This document shows, one piece after another, positions 25,792 through 33,335 of a DNA stretch of 41,252 bases. The notes under the pieces were generated by a model. It worked only from the letters and a program-made list of their open reading frames with translations. It did not search any database and was not told the origin of the DNA. The number at the start of each line of letters is the position of its first letter. Positions within the stretch are counted from its first letter, which is position 1. Source of the DNA: Methanogenium sp. MK-MG (lineage in GTDB: Archaea > Halobacteriota > Methanomicrobia > Methanomicrobiales > Methanomicrobiaceae). A program made the position numbers and the translations under genes. Where the stretch lies: positions 1 through 41,252 of the forward strand of contig NZ_JAAAWJ010000016.1 of NCBI RefSeq assembly GCF_009914725.1. Reading direction: 5' to 3'.

Positions 25792-26274
25792 TTAGCGATG
25801 ATACTGCCTGTGGGCATTGATCATGGCAGCACGGTAGACCTGCTCGGCAAGAATCAGCCGTGCCATCTGGTGCGGGAAGGTCATTGGTCCAAACGAGAGC
25901 AGCAGATCAGCCCGCGACCGCACCTCCGGGGCAATGCCCAGACTTCCGCCAATGACACATGTGATTCTGCTGTTTCCTTCCAGTATGGCATCATTCAGGT
26001 AGCGGGCAAATGCCTCTGATGTCATCAGCTTTCCTCCGAGATCAAGAACAATGCACAGGTCCTGCGGACGGACATGGGAGAGAATACGGCTCCCTTCTTT
26101 TGCAAGAATGCGTGTCTTTTCAGCCGTACCTGCATTGTCAGGAAGTCGTTCATCCGCCACTTCCGTTACGATAAATTCCGCCATGCCGGTCAGCCGCCGG
26201 GCGTACTCTGCAACCCCGTCCCGGTAAAACGGTTCTTTTGCTTTTCCCACAGCAATGACATGAACCCGGATCAC
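25792..26274 (-). CDS. rlmH: 23S rRNA pseudouridine-1915 N3-methyltransferase RlmH
   Basis: A 160-residue SPOUT methyltransferase of the RlmH family. In bacteria it methylates pseudouridine 1915 of 23S rRNA in helix 69. The knot motif IGGSLGI lies at 108-114, and the diagnostic C-terminal FPHQMARLILAEQVYRA at 133-149 with the terminal RQYHR at 156-160. The start is GTG 26274, with GGAGG about 8 nt upstream. The family is mainly bacterial and found only in some archaea. mobA lies 3 nt upstream on the same strand, so the two are co-transcribed. Confidence 0.92.
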   Translation of the reverse strand: MIRVHVIAVGKAKEPFYRDGVAEYARRLTGMAEFIVTEVADERLPDNAGTAEKTRILAKEGSRILSHVRPQDLCIVLDLGGKLMTSEAFARYLNDAILEGNSRITCVIGGSLGIAPEVRSRADLLLSFGPMTFPHQMARLILAEQVYRAAMINAHRQYHR

Positions 26275-26277
26275 CGC

Positions 26278-26877
26278 TCATTCCTCCGGGAAGGCAGCGC
26301 GGAGACGGGCGAGATCATCTGCATGATTGATATTGGTAAAGGTCAGGAGGTCGGGGTCATATTGGCGGAGGAGACTGCAGTCCACATAATGAACCGCAAG
26401 GCCGGCCATGAGATCACGCATGGACCATGCCTCGGCACCGTCAAACCGCTCAACCAGTGCCTGCCTCCGGTATACCGCATGAAGGGGTTCTGTCATCCCG
26501 TTCTCCCAGCGGGGAATAGCAGCGTCAAACCCCTCTGCGGCACGGAAGAGATATTCGATCACCGCACCGCTGACACAGGGCATATCACAGGCAACGGCAA
26601 AAATCAAGTCTCCTTCTGCCTTACATACACCGGCATGAATCCCGCCGACAGGACCACGGCCCTGATGCAGATCCGGGACAACCCTGACACCTGCAAACCC
26701 GGAAAAACGCCGACACTGGTCATTGTCACGGGCGACAATGATGACTTCATCAACAATTTCGTTCAGGGTGGAGACCAGACGTGAGATGAAGGTCTCGCCG
26801 CAATGATTAAAGAAATATTTTTCCTTTCCTCCCGCCCGGCGGGCTTCTCCGCCTGCAAGAATGATACCTGAACGCAT
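26278..26877 (-). CDS. mobA: MobA-like molybdenum cofactor guanylyltransferase
   Basis: A 199-residue nucleotidyltransferase with the N-terminal signature SGIILAGGEARRAGGKEK (3-20) and the metal site VACDMP (about 92-97). It transfers GMP to molybdopterin (or tungstopterin) to make the guanine dinucleotide cofactor used by formylmethanofuran and formate dehydrogenases. ATG 26877 matches the family start. It lies 7 nt after the panE stop, in a panE-mobA-rlmH run. MobA-like proteins overlap in sequence with other nucleotidyltransferases, but the LAGGxxxRxGxxK motif and length fit MobA. Confidence 0.8.
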   Translation of the reverse strand: MRSGIILAGGEARRAGGKEKYFFNHCGETFISRLVSTLNEIVDEVIIVARDNDQCRRFSGFAGVRVVPDLHQGRGPVGGIHAGVCKAEGDLIFAVACDMPCVSGAVIEYLFRAAEGFDAAIPRWENGMTEPLHAVYRRQALVERFDGAEAWSMRDLMAGLAVHYVDCSLLRQYDPDLLTFTNINHADDLARLRAAFPEE

Positions 26878-26884
26878 GGAAAAA

Positions 26885-27799
26885 TCACGAATCTCCCTGA
26901 GTTTCCCGGAACCGGATGAGCCGGGTGATGAACACATTTGCAGGGGTGGGAATCTCATGTGCGTCCCCCTTTGTCACCAGTGCACCGTTCATAAAGTCAA
27001 TTTCTGTGCGTTTCCCGGCTGAAAGTGCCTGGTACATGGATGAATTGTGACCAGCTGTTGCAGGGATCTGGACATCATGCAGGTAGTTGAGATACGCATC
27101 CGCAGTGGTATATTTCAGCATGATTCCTTCAGCATCTGCAACGGCATAGGCTTCCTCTACAATGTCAGTGATCACCTCCCAGGCATACGGATTCAGAAGG
27201 GCGCCGTAGGCTACACCCATCACTGCACCAAGTGGATTTAACGCCGCATTGTAGATGGTCTTCCCCCATATGGCAGAACGTATTGTATCTGTTGCGGTGG
27301 CAACAATCCCTGCCTCTTCAAAGAGTCCGGCAAGAGTTACGACCCGGTCGTCACATCCTTCCGGGAAGAGGCCAAACTGTGCATCCCCCCCGATAACCGA
27401 TATGTGAATATCAGCATCCCCCCGCCATTCAAACCCGGTGATGATCATGCCGCCAAGAACATTGTCGGTGTATTCGCTGATGATCTCCTCGTTCCCAATC
27501 CCGTTCTGAATGGATGCCACGGCAGCATTTCCGAATCGGTCATGAAACTGCTCACAGATCTCCCGTGTCTGTGTCGCCTTGGACGTGATGAGGATATAAT
27601 CATATTCATCGTCCGGAAGGTCGGTTGTGCAGGGAAAGAAATAGGTCCCGTCGCCCCAGAGACCGGTAAGGCGCAGGCCAAGACGTGTGACGGCATCTGC
27701 CTGCCGTGTCCGCGAAACTGCATGGACCTCTGCCAGTGATGAAAGGCGGGCAGCAATGGAAAGCCCGACCGCACCTGCCCCAAGTACTGCTATCTTCAT
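26885..27799 (-). CDS. panE: Ketopantoate reductase
   Basis: A 304-residue 2-dehydropantoate 2-reductase. It makes pantoate for CoA synthesis (the archaeal route continues through pantoate kinase). The NADPH Rossmann motif is GAGAVG (7-12). The family marks ITSKAT (lysine of the active site region), SIQNGIGNEE and the catalytic WGKTIYNAALNPLGA (about 188-202) are present. ATG 27799 has GGGAG 5 nt upstream and a TATA-like tcttttaat about 39 nt upstream. First gene of panE-mobA-rlmH on this strand. Confidence 0.9.
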   Translation of the reverse strand: MKIAVLGAGAVGLSIAARLSSLAEVHAVSRTRQADAVTRLGLRLTGLWGDGTYFFPCTTDLPDDEYDYILITSKATQTREICEQFHDRFGNAAVASIQNGIGNEEIISEYTDNVLGGMIITGFEWRGDADIHISVIGGDAQFGLFPEGCDDRVVTLAGLFEEAGIVATATDTIRSAIWGKTIYNAALNPLGAVMGVAYGALLNPYAWEVITDIVEEAYAVADAEGIMLKYTTADAYLNYLHDVQIPATAGHNSSMYQALSAGKRTEIDFMNGALVTKGDAHEIPTPANVFITRLIRFRETQGDS

Positions 27800-28112
27800 G
27801 GTCTCCCTGTAGTTGATAGATATGCCCTCCGTACATTAAAAGATCATCATTTATGATCCCGGGGAATCCTCAGTCATAATTGCCTTGATCCGGAAACTGA
27901 GTCATAAAAAAGGAATACCTGAATCCGTTGTTTTGTTTCGTTTCCGGCGGGAATCCCCCAATGAAAAAGCGTTCTCCCGTCCGGAACTGGTAGAGGTATT
28001 TTCCCGACTCATCCATTATGTTCCATCGCAGTAATGGCGGATTTTATTGATATGGCAGGGGTAAATCCACCGAACTCGCTCTTTGCAAATGACCCGCGAT
28101 GTACACCGGTTC
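27800..28112. other. 313 bp intergenic interval, panE / helicase 3' region
   Basis: No convincing gene. It contains the panE leader and promoter near 27832-27842, a small inverted repeat GATCAT/ATGATC (27842-27847 and 27853-27858), and CTCAGT/ACTGAG arms around 27869-27901 next to an A-run that is a T-run on the minus strand (a plausible helicase terminator). On the plus strand ATG 28034 opens a frame whose first 25 codons look like normal coding sequence before it runs across the helicase 3' end. It may be a gene remnant. Confidence 0.4.
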
Positions 28113-30146
28113 TCAGCGCCAGCCTTTTGCCTCATCGGCAAACGAGGAGAGCGTGCATGGTATCATCTCTTCCTGCATCCATGGAGGAAGGCCACCATGG
28201 ACTTCTGTTTCAAGAAACCGGCTCTCACCGATCAAAAGAACACCCCGGTCTTCCGGTGTGCGCAGCACGCGGCCCAGTGCCTGCAGGACGCGATTGATGG
28301 CAGGCATGGTGTATGAGATGAATTCACCCTCTTTCCCGAACTTGTTCTTGAAATACTGGTTCGTCATCCGCCGCACTTCGGTGAACGGCGCAAGCGGCAG
28401 GCCGAATACCAGAGCACCTGAGAGCAGCTCTCCCCGGTAATCCAGTCCTTCACTCCATTTGCCGCCGCATACACCAAAGAGAATGCCATATTCCCCCCGT
28501 GACGGGAGTGACATAAACTCCCGGAGGTCGCCTGCGGCATCCGAGGACGACGATGATTCAATAAAGACCTGCTTGCGGTTCAGGCGTGACGGAAGCCCTG
28601 CCGTGAACCGCTCCAGCAGTTCATAGGACGGGAAATAAACCGCGAGGCTTCCGTGGAGAGTCGCAAAACTGCGGATATATCCTTCAATACGCTCAGTGTT
28701 TCCGGCATCCCGTCGCATCCGGTAGATGGATGTGACATCCTGTGCACAGAAGAGTGCACGGTTCTCCTCTGGAAATGCATTCGGAAGGCTGAGGGTCTGT
28801 ACCGGGAGGTCTTCAAAGTAGAGGCGCCGGTAGCTTTCCACCGGAGAGAGCGTGCCACTGATGAATATGGCGCAGGCATGATAGGAGGCGATGTCCTTCA
28901 TGGTCGCTGACGGGTCGATATTGCGTACCTGAAGGGAGATTTCATCGCCTTTCTTCCGGTAGAGGGTGAGGAAGGCGGGGTCGTCAAGCGCCCGCATAAT
29001 CCGGTAGAAGAAGGCCGTCAGGCGTTCCACCGCACTTTCTTTGAAGTCTCCCGCCTGTTTCTGTGCCTCATGATAGGTCTCTTCTGCCCGAAGGAGGTCG
29101 TCAACAATTTCATCGATACGCTGGTAGAGACTGCCGACGAGCACAAACCGGACAAAAGTCGAGGGGTCAAACCAGTCCTCTTCCTTGAATGACCGCTGCA
29201 GGGAGTCCATGAACTGCCCGACACGGGGCAGCATATTAAGAAGGGCATCCACCCCTGCGACACGCCCCCGCATTCTCCCGAGTTCGATCATCCCCTGGTC
29301 AAGGGAGGCCCTGAGGAGGGTGACTGACTGTATACTCTCAACCGTATCCCCGCAGTTATGCGCCTCGTCAACAAGCAATAGTGCATTCTCCGCTTCAATG
29401 CCCAGGGACTGATAGAGCTGGTCACGGATGTCTGTGTTAAAGAGATGATGGAAATTAAGGAGAATGACATCAGCGTCCCGTGCGGCCTGTAATGTCACCT
29501 CATATGGACAGAGACCTTTGCAGAATTCATGGAGACGGTCTGGTGCAACCCGGGTCCGTGCCACCTGATCTGCACGGCTCTTGAGGGTGCCTGAGGGCAC
29601 CATCCGCAGGCCGTCTGCTCCCTCGACAAAGACCCGGCTCCGGATGAAGTAGGGGCAAAGGAGTGGGTGCTCTGCATCCTGGCGCCGGATCTGTTCTTCA
29701 ATTACTTTATCGTTGGCAGGTACATGCGCACCTTTCCGCGCACGTTCGCGCATCAGTGATGAGGAGAATGCCTTCAGGCCCTCACATACTCGGTATGTGT
29801 CCCCTTCTCCCCCCATCGGGCACATCTGGCGTTTCCCGACAAGGTAGGAGTATCGCAGATTCGGATGTTTTTTTCGTACGAGTTCAAGTTCACGCACAAA
29901 TGTATTGAGCTGGCTGACCGTCCGGACTGCGACAATGACCTTTCTGCCGTTCGCCTCATTAAGTAGGGCTGAAACTACACTTGATTTACCACTGCCTGTC
30001 GGGGCATCAATCATCCCGATGCCGCCTTCCCGCGCACAGGCAGCTGCCATATCCAGCATATCTTCCTGGTGGGGACGGTATGACCCGTACGGGAAATAGT
30101 CACCTCTGACGCCCATTATCACCCATATTTGTCTGTGGTGTATCAT
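28113..30146 (-). CDS. XPD/Rad3-like DNA helicase with Fe-S cluster motif
   Basis: A 677-residue superfamily 2 5'-3' DNA helicase. Walker A is APTGSGKS (48-55) and the DEAH box is DEAHN (260-264). Motif VI is QALGRVLRTPEDRG in the C-terminal domain. Between motifs I and II cysteines C109, C121, C164, C209 and C213 supply the four ligands of an XPD-type [4Fe-4S] cluster. Archaeal XPD/DinG-type helicases unwind DNA in repair. ATG 30146 lies about 24 nt downstream of the predicted TSS. An internal ATG at 30116 precedes the conserved YFPYGSYRPHQ and is a possible alternative. Divergent from the PspC gene. Confidence 0.9.
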   Translation of the reverse strand: MIHHRQIWVIMGVRGDYFPYGSYRPHQEDMLDMAAACAREGGIGMIDAPTGSGKSSVVSALLNEANGRKVIVAVRTVSQLNTFVRELELVRKKHPNLRYSYLVGKRQMCPMGGEGDTYRVCEGLKAFSSSLMRERARKGAHVPANDKVIEEQIRRQDAEHPLLCPYFIRSRVFVEGADGLRMVPSGTLKSRADQVARTRVAPDRLHEFCKGLCPYEVTLQAARDADVILLNFHHLFNTDIRDQLYQSLGIEAENALLLVDEAHNCGDTVESIQSVTLLRASLDQGMIELGRMRGRVAGVDALLNMLPRVGQFMDSLQRSFKEEDWFDPSTFVRFVLVGSLYQRIDEIVDDLLRAEETYHEAQKQAGDFKESAVERLTAFFYRIMRALDDPAFLTLYRKKGDEISLQVRNIDPSATMKDIASYHACAIFISGTLSPVESYRRLYFEDLPVQTLSLPNAFPEENRALFCAQDVTSIYRMRRDAGNTERIEGYIRSFATLHGSLAVYFPSYELLERFTAGLPSRLNRKQVFIESSSSSDAAGDLREFMSLPSRGEYGILFGVCGGKWSEGLDYRGELLSGALVFGLPLAPFTEVRRMTNQYFKNKFGKEGEFISYTMPAINRVLQALGRVLRTPEDRGVLLIGESRFLETEVHGGLPPWMQEEMIPCTLSSFADEAKGWR

Positions 30147-30188
30147 CTACTCTTGGGTATGCACTGGCGGGACTCGTCAGCAGACAAA

Positions 30189-30200
30189 GAAATTTTATCC
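30189..30200. promoter_or_regulatory. TATA region between helicase and PspC genes
   Basis: gaaattttatcc is centred about 28 nt before the PspC ATG (30223). Read on the minus strand as GGATAAAATTTC, it lies about 48 nt before the helicase start. Confidence 0.4.
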
Positions 30201-30222
30201 GGAAGGCAGAGATACATACCAT

Positions 30223-30459
30223 ATGGAATCATCACGCCGTTTCGGCCGGTCTGCTGACAACCGGATGCTGGGGGGTGTCTGCGCAGGCATTGCCGGCTAC
30301 CTGCATATCAGTCCCACGCTGGTCAGGATTGTCTGGGTGGTGCTTACGATAATCACGCAGATTCTGCCCTTTGTACTGCTCTACATCGTCCTCTGGGCCC
30401 TGATGCCGGAAGAGAGTGACCCGATGATCATCGATGCAGATTACCGCATCAGAGAATAA
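30223..30459 (+). CDS. PspC-domain membrane protein
   Basis: A 78-residue protein consisting almost wholly of a PspC domain: RRFGRSADNRMLGGVCAGIAGYL, then a single hydrophobic segment (about 35-60) ending LYIVLWALMPEE. In bacteria PspC is part of the phage-shock membrane-stress response. Stand-alone copies in archaea are uncharacterised. ATG 30223 appears leaderless. It lies 66 nt upstream of purB, which has its own promoter-like sequence. Confidence 0.85.
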   Translation: MESSRRFGRSADNRMLGGVCAGIAGYLHISPTLVRIVWVVLTIITQILPFVLLYIVLWALMPEESDPMIIDADYRIRE

Positions 30460-30525
30460 TATCTGCTTTTTCTCCGTATTTTCTGCAAACTATTTTTGCG
30501 CATCCAGCCGCATGTACTGACTACT

Positions 30526-31866
30526 ATGGCAATTCACCCTATCGACTTTCGTTACGGCACTCCGGAGATGCGAGCTGTCTGGGATGAAGAGAATCGGTTT
30601 CGCTGTGTAGTCTCAGCTGAAGTAGGCCTTGCTGTCGCAGAGGCAAAGGCAGGAGTGATCCCGCAGGCTGCTGCTGATGAAATAGAGGCACACGCACCGG
30701 ACGCATCCCTTGCACGCGCAAAGGTAATTGAAGAAGAGATTAACCACGACATGATGGCCATCGTGAAGGCCCTATCTGAAGTCTGCGGGGGGTCTGCACG
30801 ATGGGTCCACTACGGGGCCACATCAAATGATATTCTCGACACTGCAACTGGTCTGCAGGTAAAAGATAGTCTTGGCATCATTGAGCAAAAACTCAGAACA
30901 CTTTTGGGCGTGCTCTTACAGCGCAGTATCGAGACAAAAACCCTGGTCTGCGCCGGGCGTACCCACGGGCAGATTGGTGTACCCACCACCTACGGTCTGC
31001 GGTTTGCCATATGGGCGTCTGAGGTATCCCGCCACATTGAACGGCTGGAACAGCTCCGGCCACGGGCAGCGGTCGGGCAGATGACCGGAGCTGTTGGAAC
31101 ACAGGCATCACTCGGAGATGCCGGCACTGCGGTCATGGCACATATGATGGAATATCTCGGGCTGACCCCGGTGGACGTCTCCAGCCAGATCATCCAGCGT
31201 GACCGGTTTGCAGAGTATATCATGTTCCTTGCAAATGTGGCCACCACTCTTGACAAAATTGCTCTTGAAGTACGGATGATGCAGCGTTCTGAAATCGGTG
31301 AACTGGAAGAGGCCTTCGGTAAAAATCAGGTGGGTTCTTCCACGATGCCGCACAAGCGCAACCCGATTAAGTCAGAACAGGTTTCAGGCCTGTCGCGTAT
31401 CGTCCGGGCCATGATCGAGCCGGCACTGGCAAACAATGTCCTCTGGGATGAGCGTGACCTCACAAACTCTTCCTGCGAACGGGTAACCTTCCCTGAAGCC
31501 AGCATTCTCTGTGACCACATCCTTACGGTCATGACAAAGGTGCTCACCGGCCTGCGAATCCGCGAGGATAATATCCGGAAAAACCTGGATCTGCTCCATG
31601 GCGTAAACATGGCAGAATCCGTGATGATTCAACTGACGAAGCGCGGGATGGATCGGCAGGACGCCCATGAACATGTGCGTGTCGCATGCATGACTGCCCT
31701 GGAGGAGAGACGTCCGGTTGCAACGGTATTTTCAGAGGACGAGAGCGTTGCCGCTCTTATCTCCTATGATGAGATTGTGACGCTCCTGAACCCGGACAAT
31801 TACATCGGAACCGCTGTGACTCAGGTTGAGGCCCTCGCTGAAAAACTGGGGCCGCTCACCACATAA
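30526..31866 (+). CDS. purB: Adenylosuccinate lyase
   Basis: Catalyses two steps of purine synthesis, SAICAR to AICAR and adenylosuccinate to AMP, each with release of fumarate. The 446-residue protein carries the fumarase/aspartase superfamily signature SSTMPHKRNP (about 270-279), plus CAGRTHGQIGVPTTYG and WVHYGATSNDILDT (catalytic His regions). The frame extends upstream to 30496, but ATG 30526 gives MAIHPIDFRYGTPEM, the family start. No Shine-Dalgarno is visible and a TATA-like element lies about 32 nt upstream, so it is probably leaderless. Confidence 0.95.
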   Translation: MAIHPIDFRYGTPEMRAVWDEENRFRCVVSAEVGLAVAEAKAGVIPQAAADEIEAHAPDASLARAKVIEEEINHDMMAIVKALSEVCGGSARWVHYGATSNDILDTATGLQVKDSLGIIEQKLRTLLGVLLQRSIETKTLVCAGRTHGQIGVPTTYGLRFAIWASEVSRHIERLEQLRPRAAVGQMTGAVGTQASLGDAGTAVMAHMMEYLGLTPVDVSSQIIQRDRFAEYIMFLANVATTLDKIALEVRMMQRSEIGELEEAFGKNQVGSSTMPHKRNPIKSEQVSGLSRIVRAMIEPALANNVLWDERDLTNSSCERVTFPEASILCDHILTVMTKVLTGLRIREDNIRKNLDLLHGVNMAESVMIQLTKRGMDRQDAHEHVRVACMTALEERRPVATVFSEDESVAALISYDEIVTLLNPDNYIGTAVTQVEALAEKLGPLTT

Positions 31867-31893
31867 CCGGGAAGAGATTTTTTCCGGAATCCA

Positions 31894-31900
31894 TTTTTTT
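31894..31900 (+). terminator. T-run after purB
   Basis: Seven T follow the purB stop by 27 nt, after a short CCGG...CCGG repeat, and run into an A-run. A likely purB terminator. Confidence 0.45.
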
Positions 31901-31917
31901 AAAAAATGCGAAATCAG

Positions 31918-31935
31918 ATTTATATCAGTATATAC
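31918..31935 (+). promoter_or_regulatory. Promoter for the leader / asnB-like-gatCAB unit
   Basis: Two overlapping TATA-like elements, atttatatc (31918-31926) and agtatatac (31927-31935), predict transcription starts near 31947-31957. This lies 106-116 nt upstream of the next start codon and just before a structured segment. Confidence 0.5.
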
Positions 31936-31961
31936 AGTTCATGTTGTCTGGATCTACCGGG

Positions 31962-32016
31962 CACTGACATACTCCTACGACTACGTGGGTAGTTGACATT
32001 CTTTTTTTAGTCAGTG
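31962..32016 (+). ncRNA. Structured leader or small RNA candidate with internal T-tract
   Basis: An outer stem pairs CACTGAC (31962-31968) with GTCAGTG (32010-32016). Inside it, ACTCCTACG (31971-31979) pairs with CGTGGGTAGT (31984-31993) around an ACTA tetraloop with one bulge and one G-U pair. A T7 tract (32002-32008) lies between the inner stem and the outer 3' arm. Inner stem plus T-tract could act as a terminator, and the outer 3' arm could modulate it. It lies after a good promoter and 46 nt before the asnB-like ATG. Whether it is a cis leader (attenuator or riboswitch) or a free small RNA of about 55-65 nt is not decided by the sequence. I do not recognise a known riboswitch class. Confidence 0.4.
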
Positions 32017-32062
32017 AAGAGATGGTACCTGAATAACTGGAAATATCTGGAATGGAAAAGAG

Positions 32063-33049
32063 ATGGCAGCAGAGATTAGCCTGAAAGGCTGGATAGAAAC
32101 AGGCGGCACAGTACTTACCACTGAAGAGATTGCCTGCCGCCTCTCCCAAGGGACCGAATGGCTCACCTCATGCGGAGGGGAGTTCTTCCTTGCCTGGGAG
32201 GATGGCTGTGCCCGTGATCAGATGGGCATTGTCCCCGGCAGATGTGATGCAGGTGTGATTATGGAGAAGACACTGGTGACAGGCCATGTGAGGCCAGAAC
32301 CCCCGCTTCTGCCGCTTGCAGATGCCATTGAGACCGCAGTGCGACTCCGAAATTCCGAAGGAATCGTGGCATTCTCCGGTGGTGTTGACTCCGCTCTTAT
32401 TGCAGCAATTGCAGGACTTCCCTGCGTGACCGTGGGAACAGAAGGTTCACACGACCTGTGCCATGCAGCAGAGGTGGCAGTTGAACTCGGCCTGGATCTG
32501 ATCTGTGTCACCGTCACTCCTGATGACGTCGAAAATGCCCTGCGGGCAGTAATGAAAGTCATCCCCCGTGTCACCCCGGTCGATGCATCGATTGCAGCAA
32601 CACTCTATTTCGTCGTACGCTGGGCGGGTGAGAACGGATATTCCCGCATTCTTGCAGGCCAGGGGGCAGACGAACTCTTTGGAGGATATTCACGATATCT
32701 TGATGCTGCAGATATTGAGCGTCTTTTTAGGGAGGACTTTGCCGGCCTTGCAATGCAGAGTGCACGCGACCAGGCGGTGGCAAATCTTTTTGGATGCCTG
32801 TTCTCCTGTCCGTTTCTTGATGTACGTGTTGTGCGCGCTGCAGAAGCAATTCCTGCGCATAAAAAGGTATTCAGGGGAGTACGAAAACATCCTCTCAGAA
32901 AGGTCGCATGCAGGTATATGCCGCGGGAAACCGCCTGTTATGATAAGAAGGCGATGCAGTATGGCAGCGGCATCTGGAAGGTCATCCAGCGGGCCGCACG
33001 CAAAAATGGTTATAAAAACTCAGTACAAGAGTACATGAATCAACTCTGA
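32063..33049 (+). CDS. Asparagine-synthase-like PP-loop protein without glutaminase Cys
   Basis: A 328-residue protein with an asparagine synthetase C-terminal ATP-pyrophosphatase domain: PP-loop SGGVDS (105-110), LAGQGADELFGGYSRY (197-212), and KKAMQYGSG (295-303). The first 85 residues resemble only the end of a class II glutamine amidotransferase domain (GGEFFLAWEDGCARDQMGIVPGR). They lack the N-terminal nucleophilic Cys2, and the rest of that domain is missing. Full AsnB is about 500 residues. It may use free ammonia, receive it from another protein, or adenylate a different substrate. It is the first gene after the structured leader, and gatC follows by 14 nt. That links it to amidotransferase work, though the reaction is not known. 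Confidence 0.75.
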   Translation: MAAEISLKGWIETGGTVLTTEEIACRLSQGTEWLTSCGGEFFLAWEDGCARDQMGIVPGRCDAGVIMEKTLVTGHVRPEPPLLPLADAIETAVRLRNSEGIVAFSGGVDSALIAAIAGLPCVTVGTEGSHDLCHAAEVAVELGLDLICVTVTPDDVENALRAVMKVIPRVTPVDASIAATLYFVVRWAGENGYSRILAGQGADELFGGYSRYLDAADIERLFREDFAGLAMQSARDQAVANLFGCLFSCPFLDVRVVRAAEAIPAHKKVFRGVRKHPLRKVACRYMPRETACYDKKAMQYGSGIWKVIQRAARKNGYKNSVQEYMNQL

Positions 33050-33063
33050 AGGGCGCGATACGT

Positions 33064-33333
33064 ATGGTTTTTGAAAACGATGTTGAAGGAATTGCAAAAC
33101 TTGCAGATATCCATATACAAAAAGAAGAACTGGCAGAATTCACCTCCCGGTTCAATCATATACTTGAATATTTTGATATCCTGGATACTGTCAGTGAAGG
33201 TGAAGAAGGCGAAGCAGATCTGGTAAATGTCCTGCGTGAAGATGAGGTTACTCCTTCACTGACACAGGAAGCAGCATGTGCCAATGCCCATGAGACAGAA
33301 GACGGCTATATCAGGGCACCAAGGGTGATGTGA
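33064..33333 (+). CDS. gatC: Asp/Glu-tRNA amidotransferase subunit C
   Basis: An 89-residue GatC, the small chaperone-like subunit that wraps GatA and GatB. It shows the usual pattern of two N-terminal helices (IAKLADIHIQKEELAEFTSRFNHILEYFDILD), an acidic linker, then LREDEVTPSLTQEAACANA and a C-terminal DGYIRAPRVM. It ends 2 nt before the gatA start. In archaea GatCAB mainly amidates Asp-tRNA(Asn), with GatDE serving Glu-tRNA(Gln). Confidence 0.93.
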   Translation: MVFENDVEGIAKLADIHIQKEELAEFTSRFNHILEYFDILDTVSEGEEGEADLVNVLREDEVTPSLTQEAACANAHETEDGYIRAPRVM

Positions 33334-33335
33334 CA

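Noticed and set aside
31962-32016. C/D or H/ACA guide RNA for the structured leader
   Set aside because: No RUGAUGA C box or CUGA D box is present. An ACA follows the inner hairpin, but no kink-turn or pseudouridylation pocket is evident, so I kept it as an unclassified leader.
31925-32149. Minus-strand 74-codon frame with a CQCP motif opposite the leader
   Set aside because: It runs antisense through both the structured leader and the AsnB-like N-terminus. It has no ribosome site and looks like a shadow frame.
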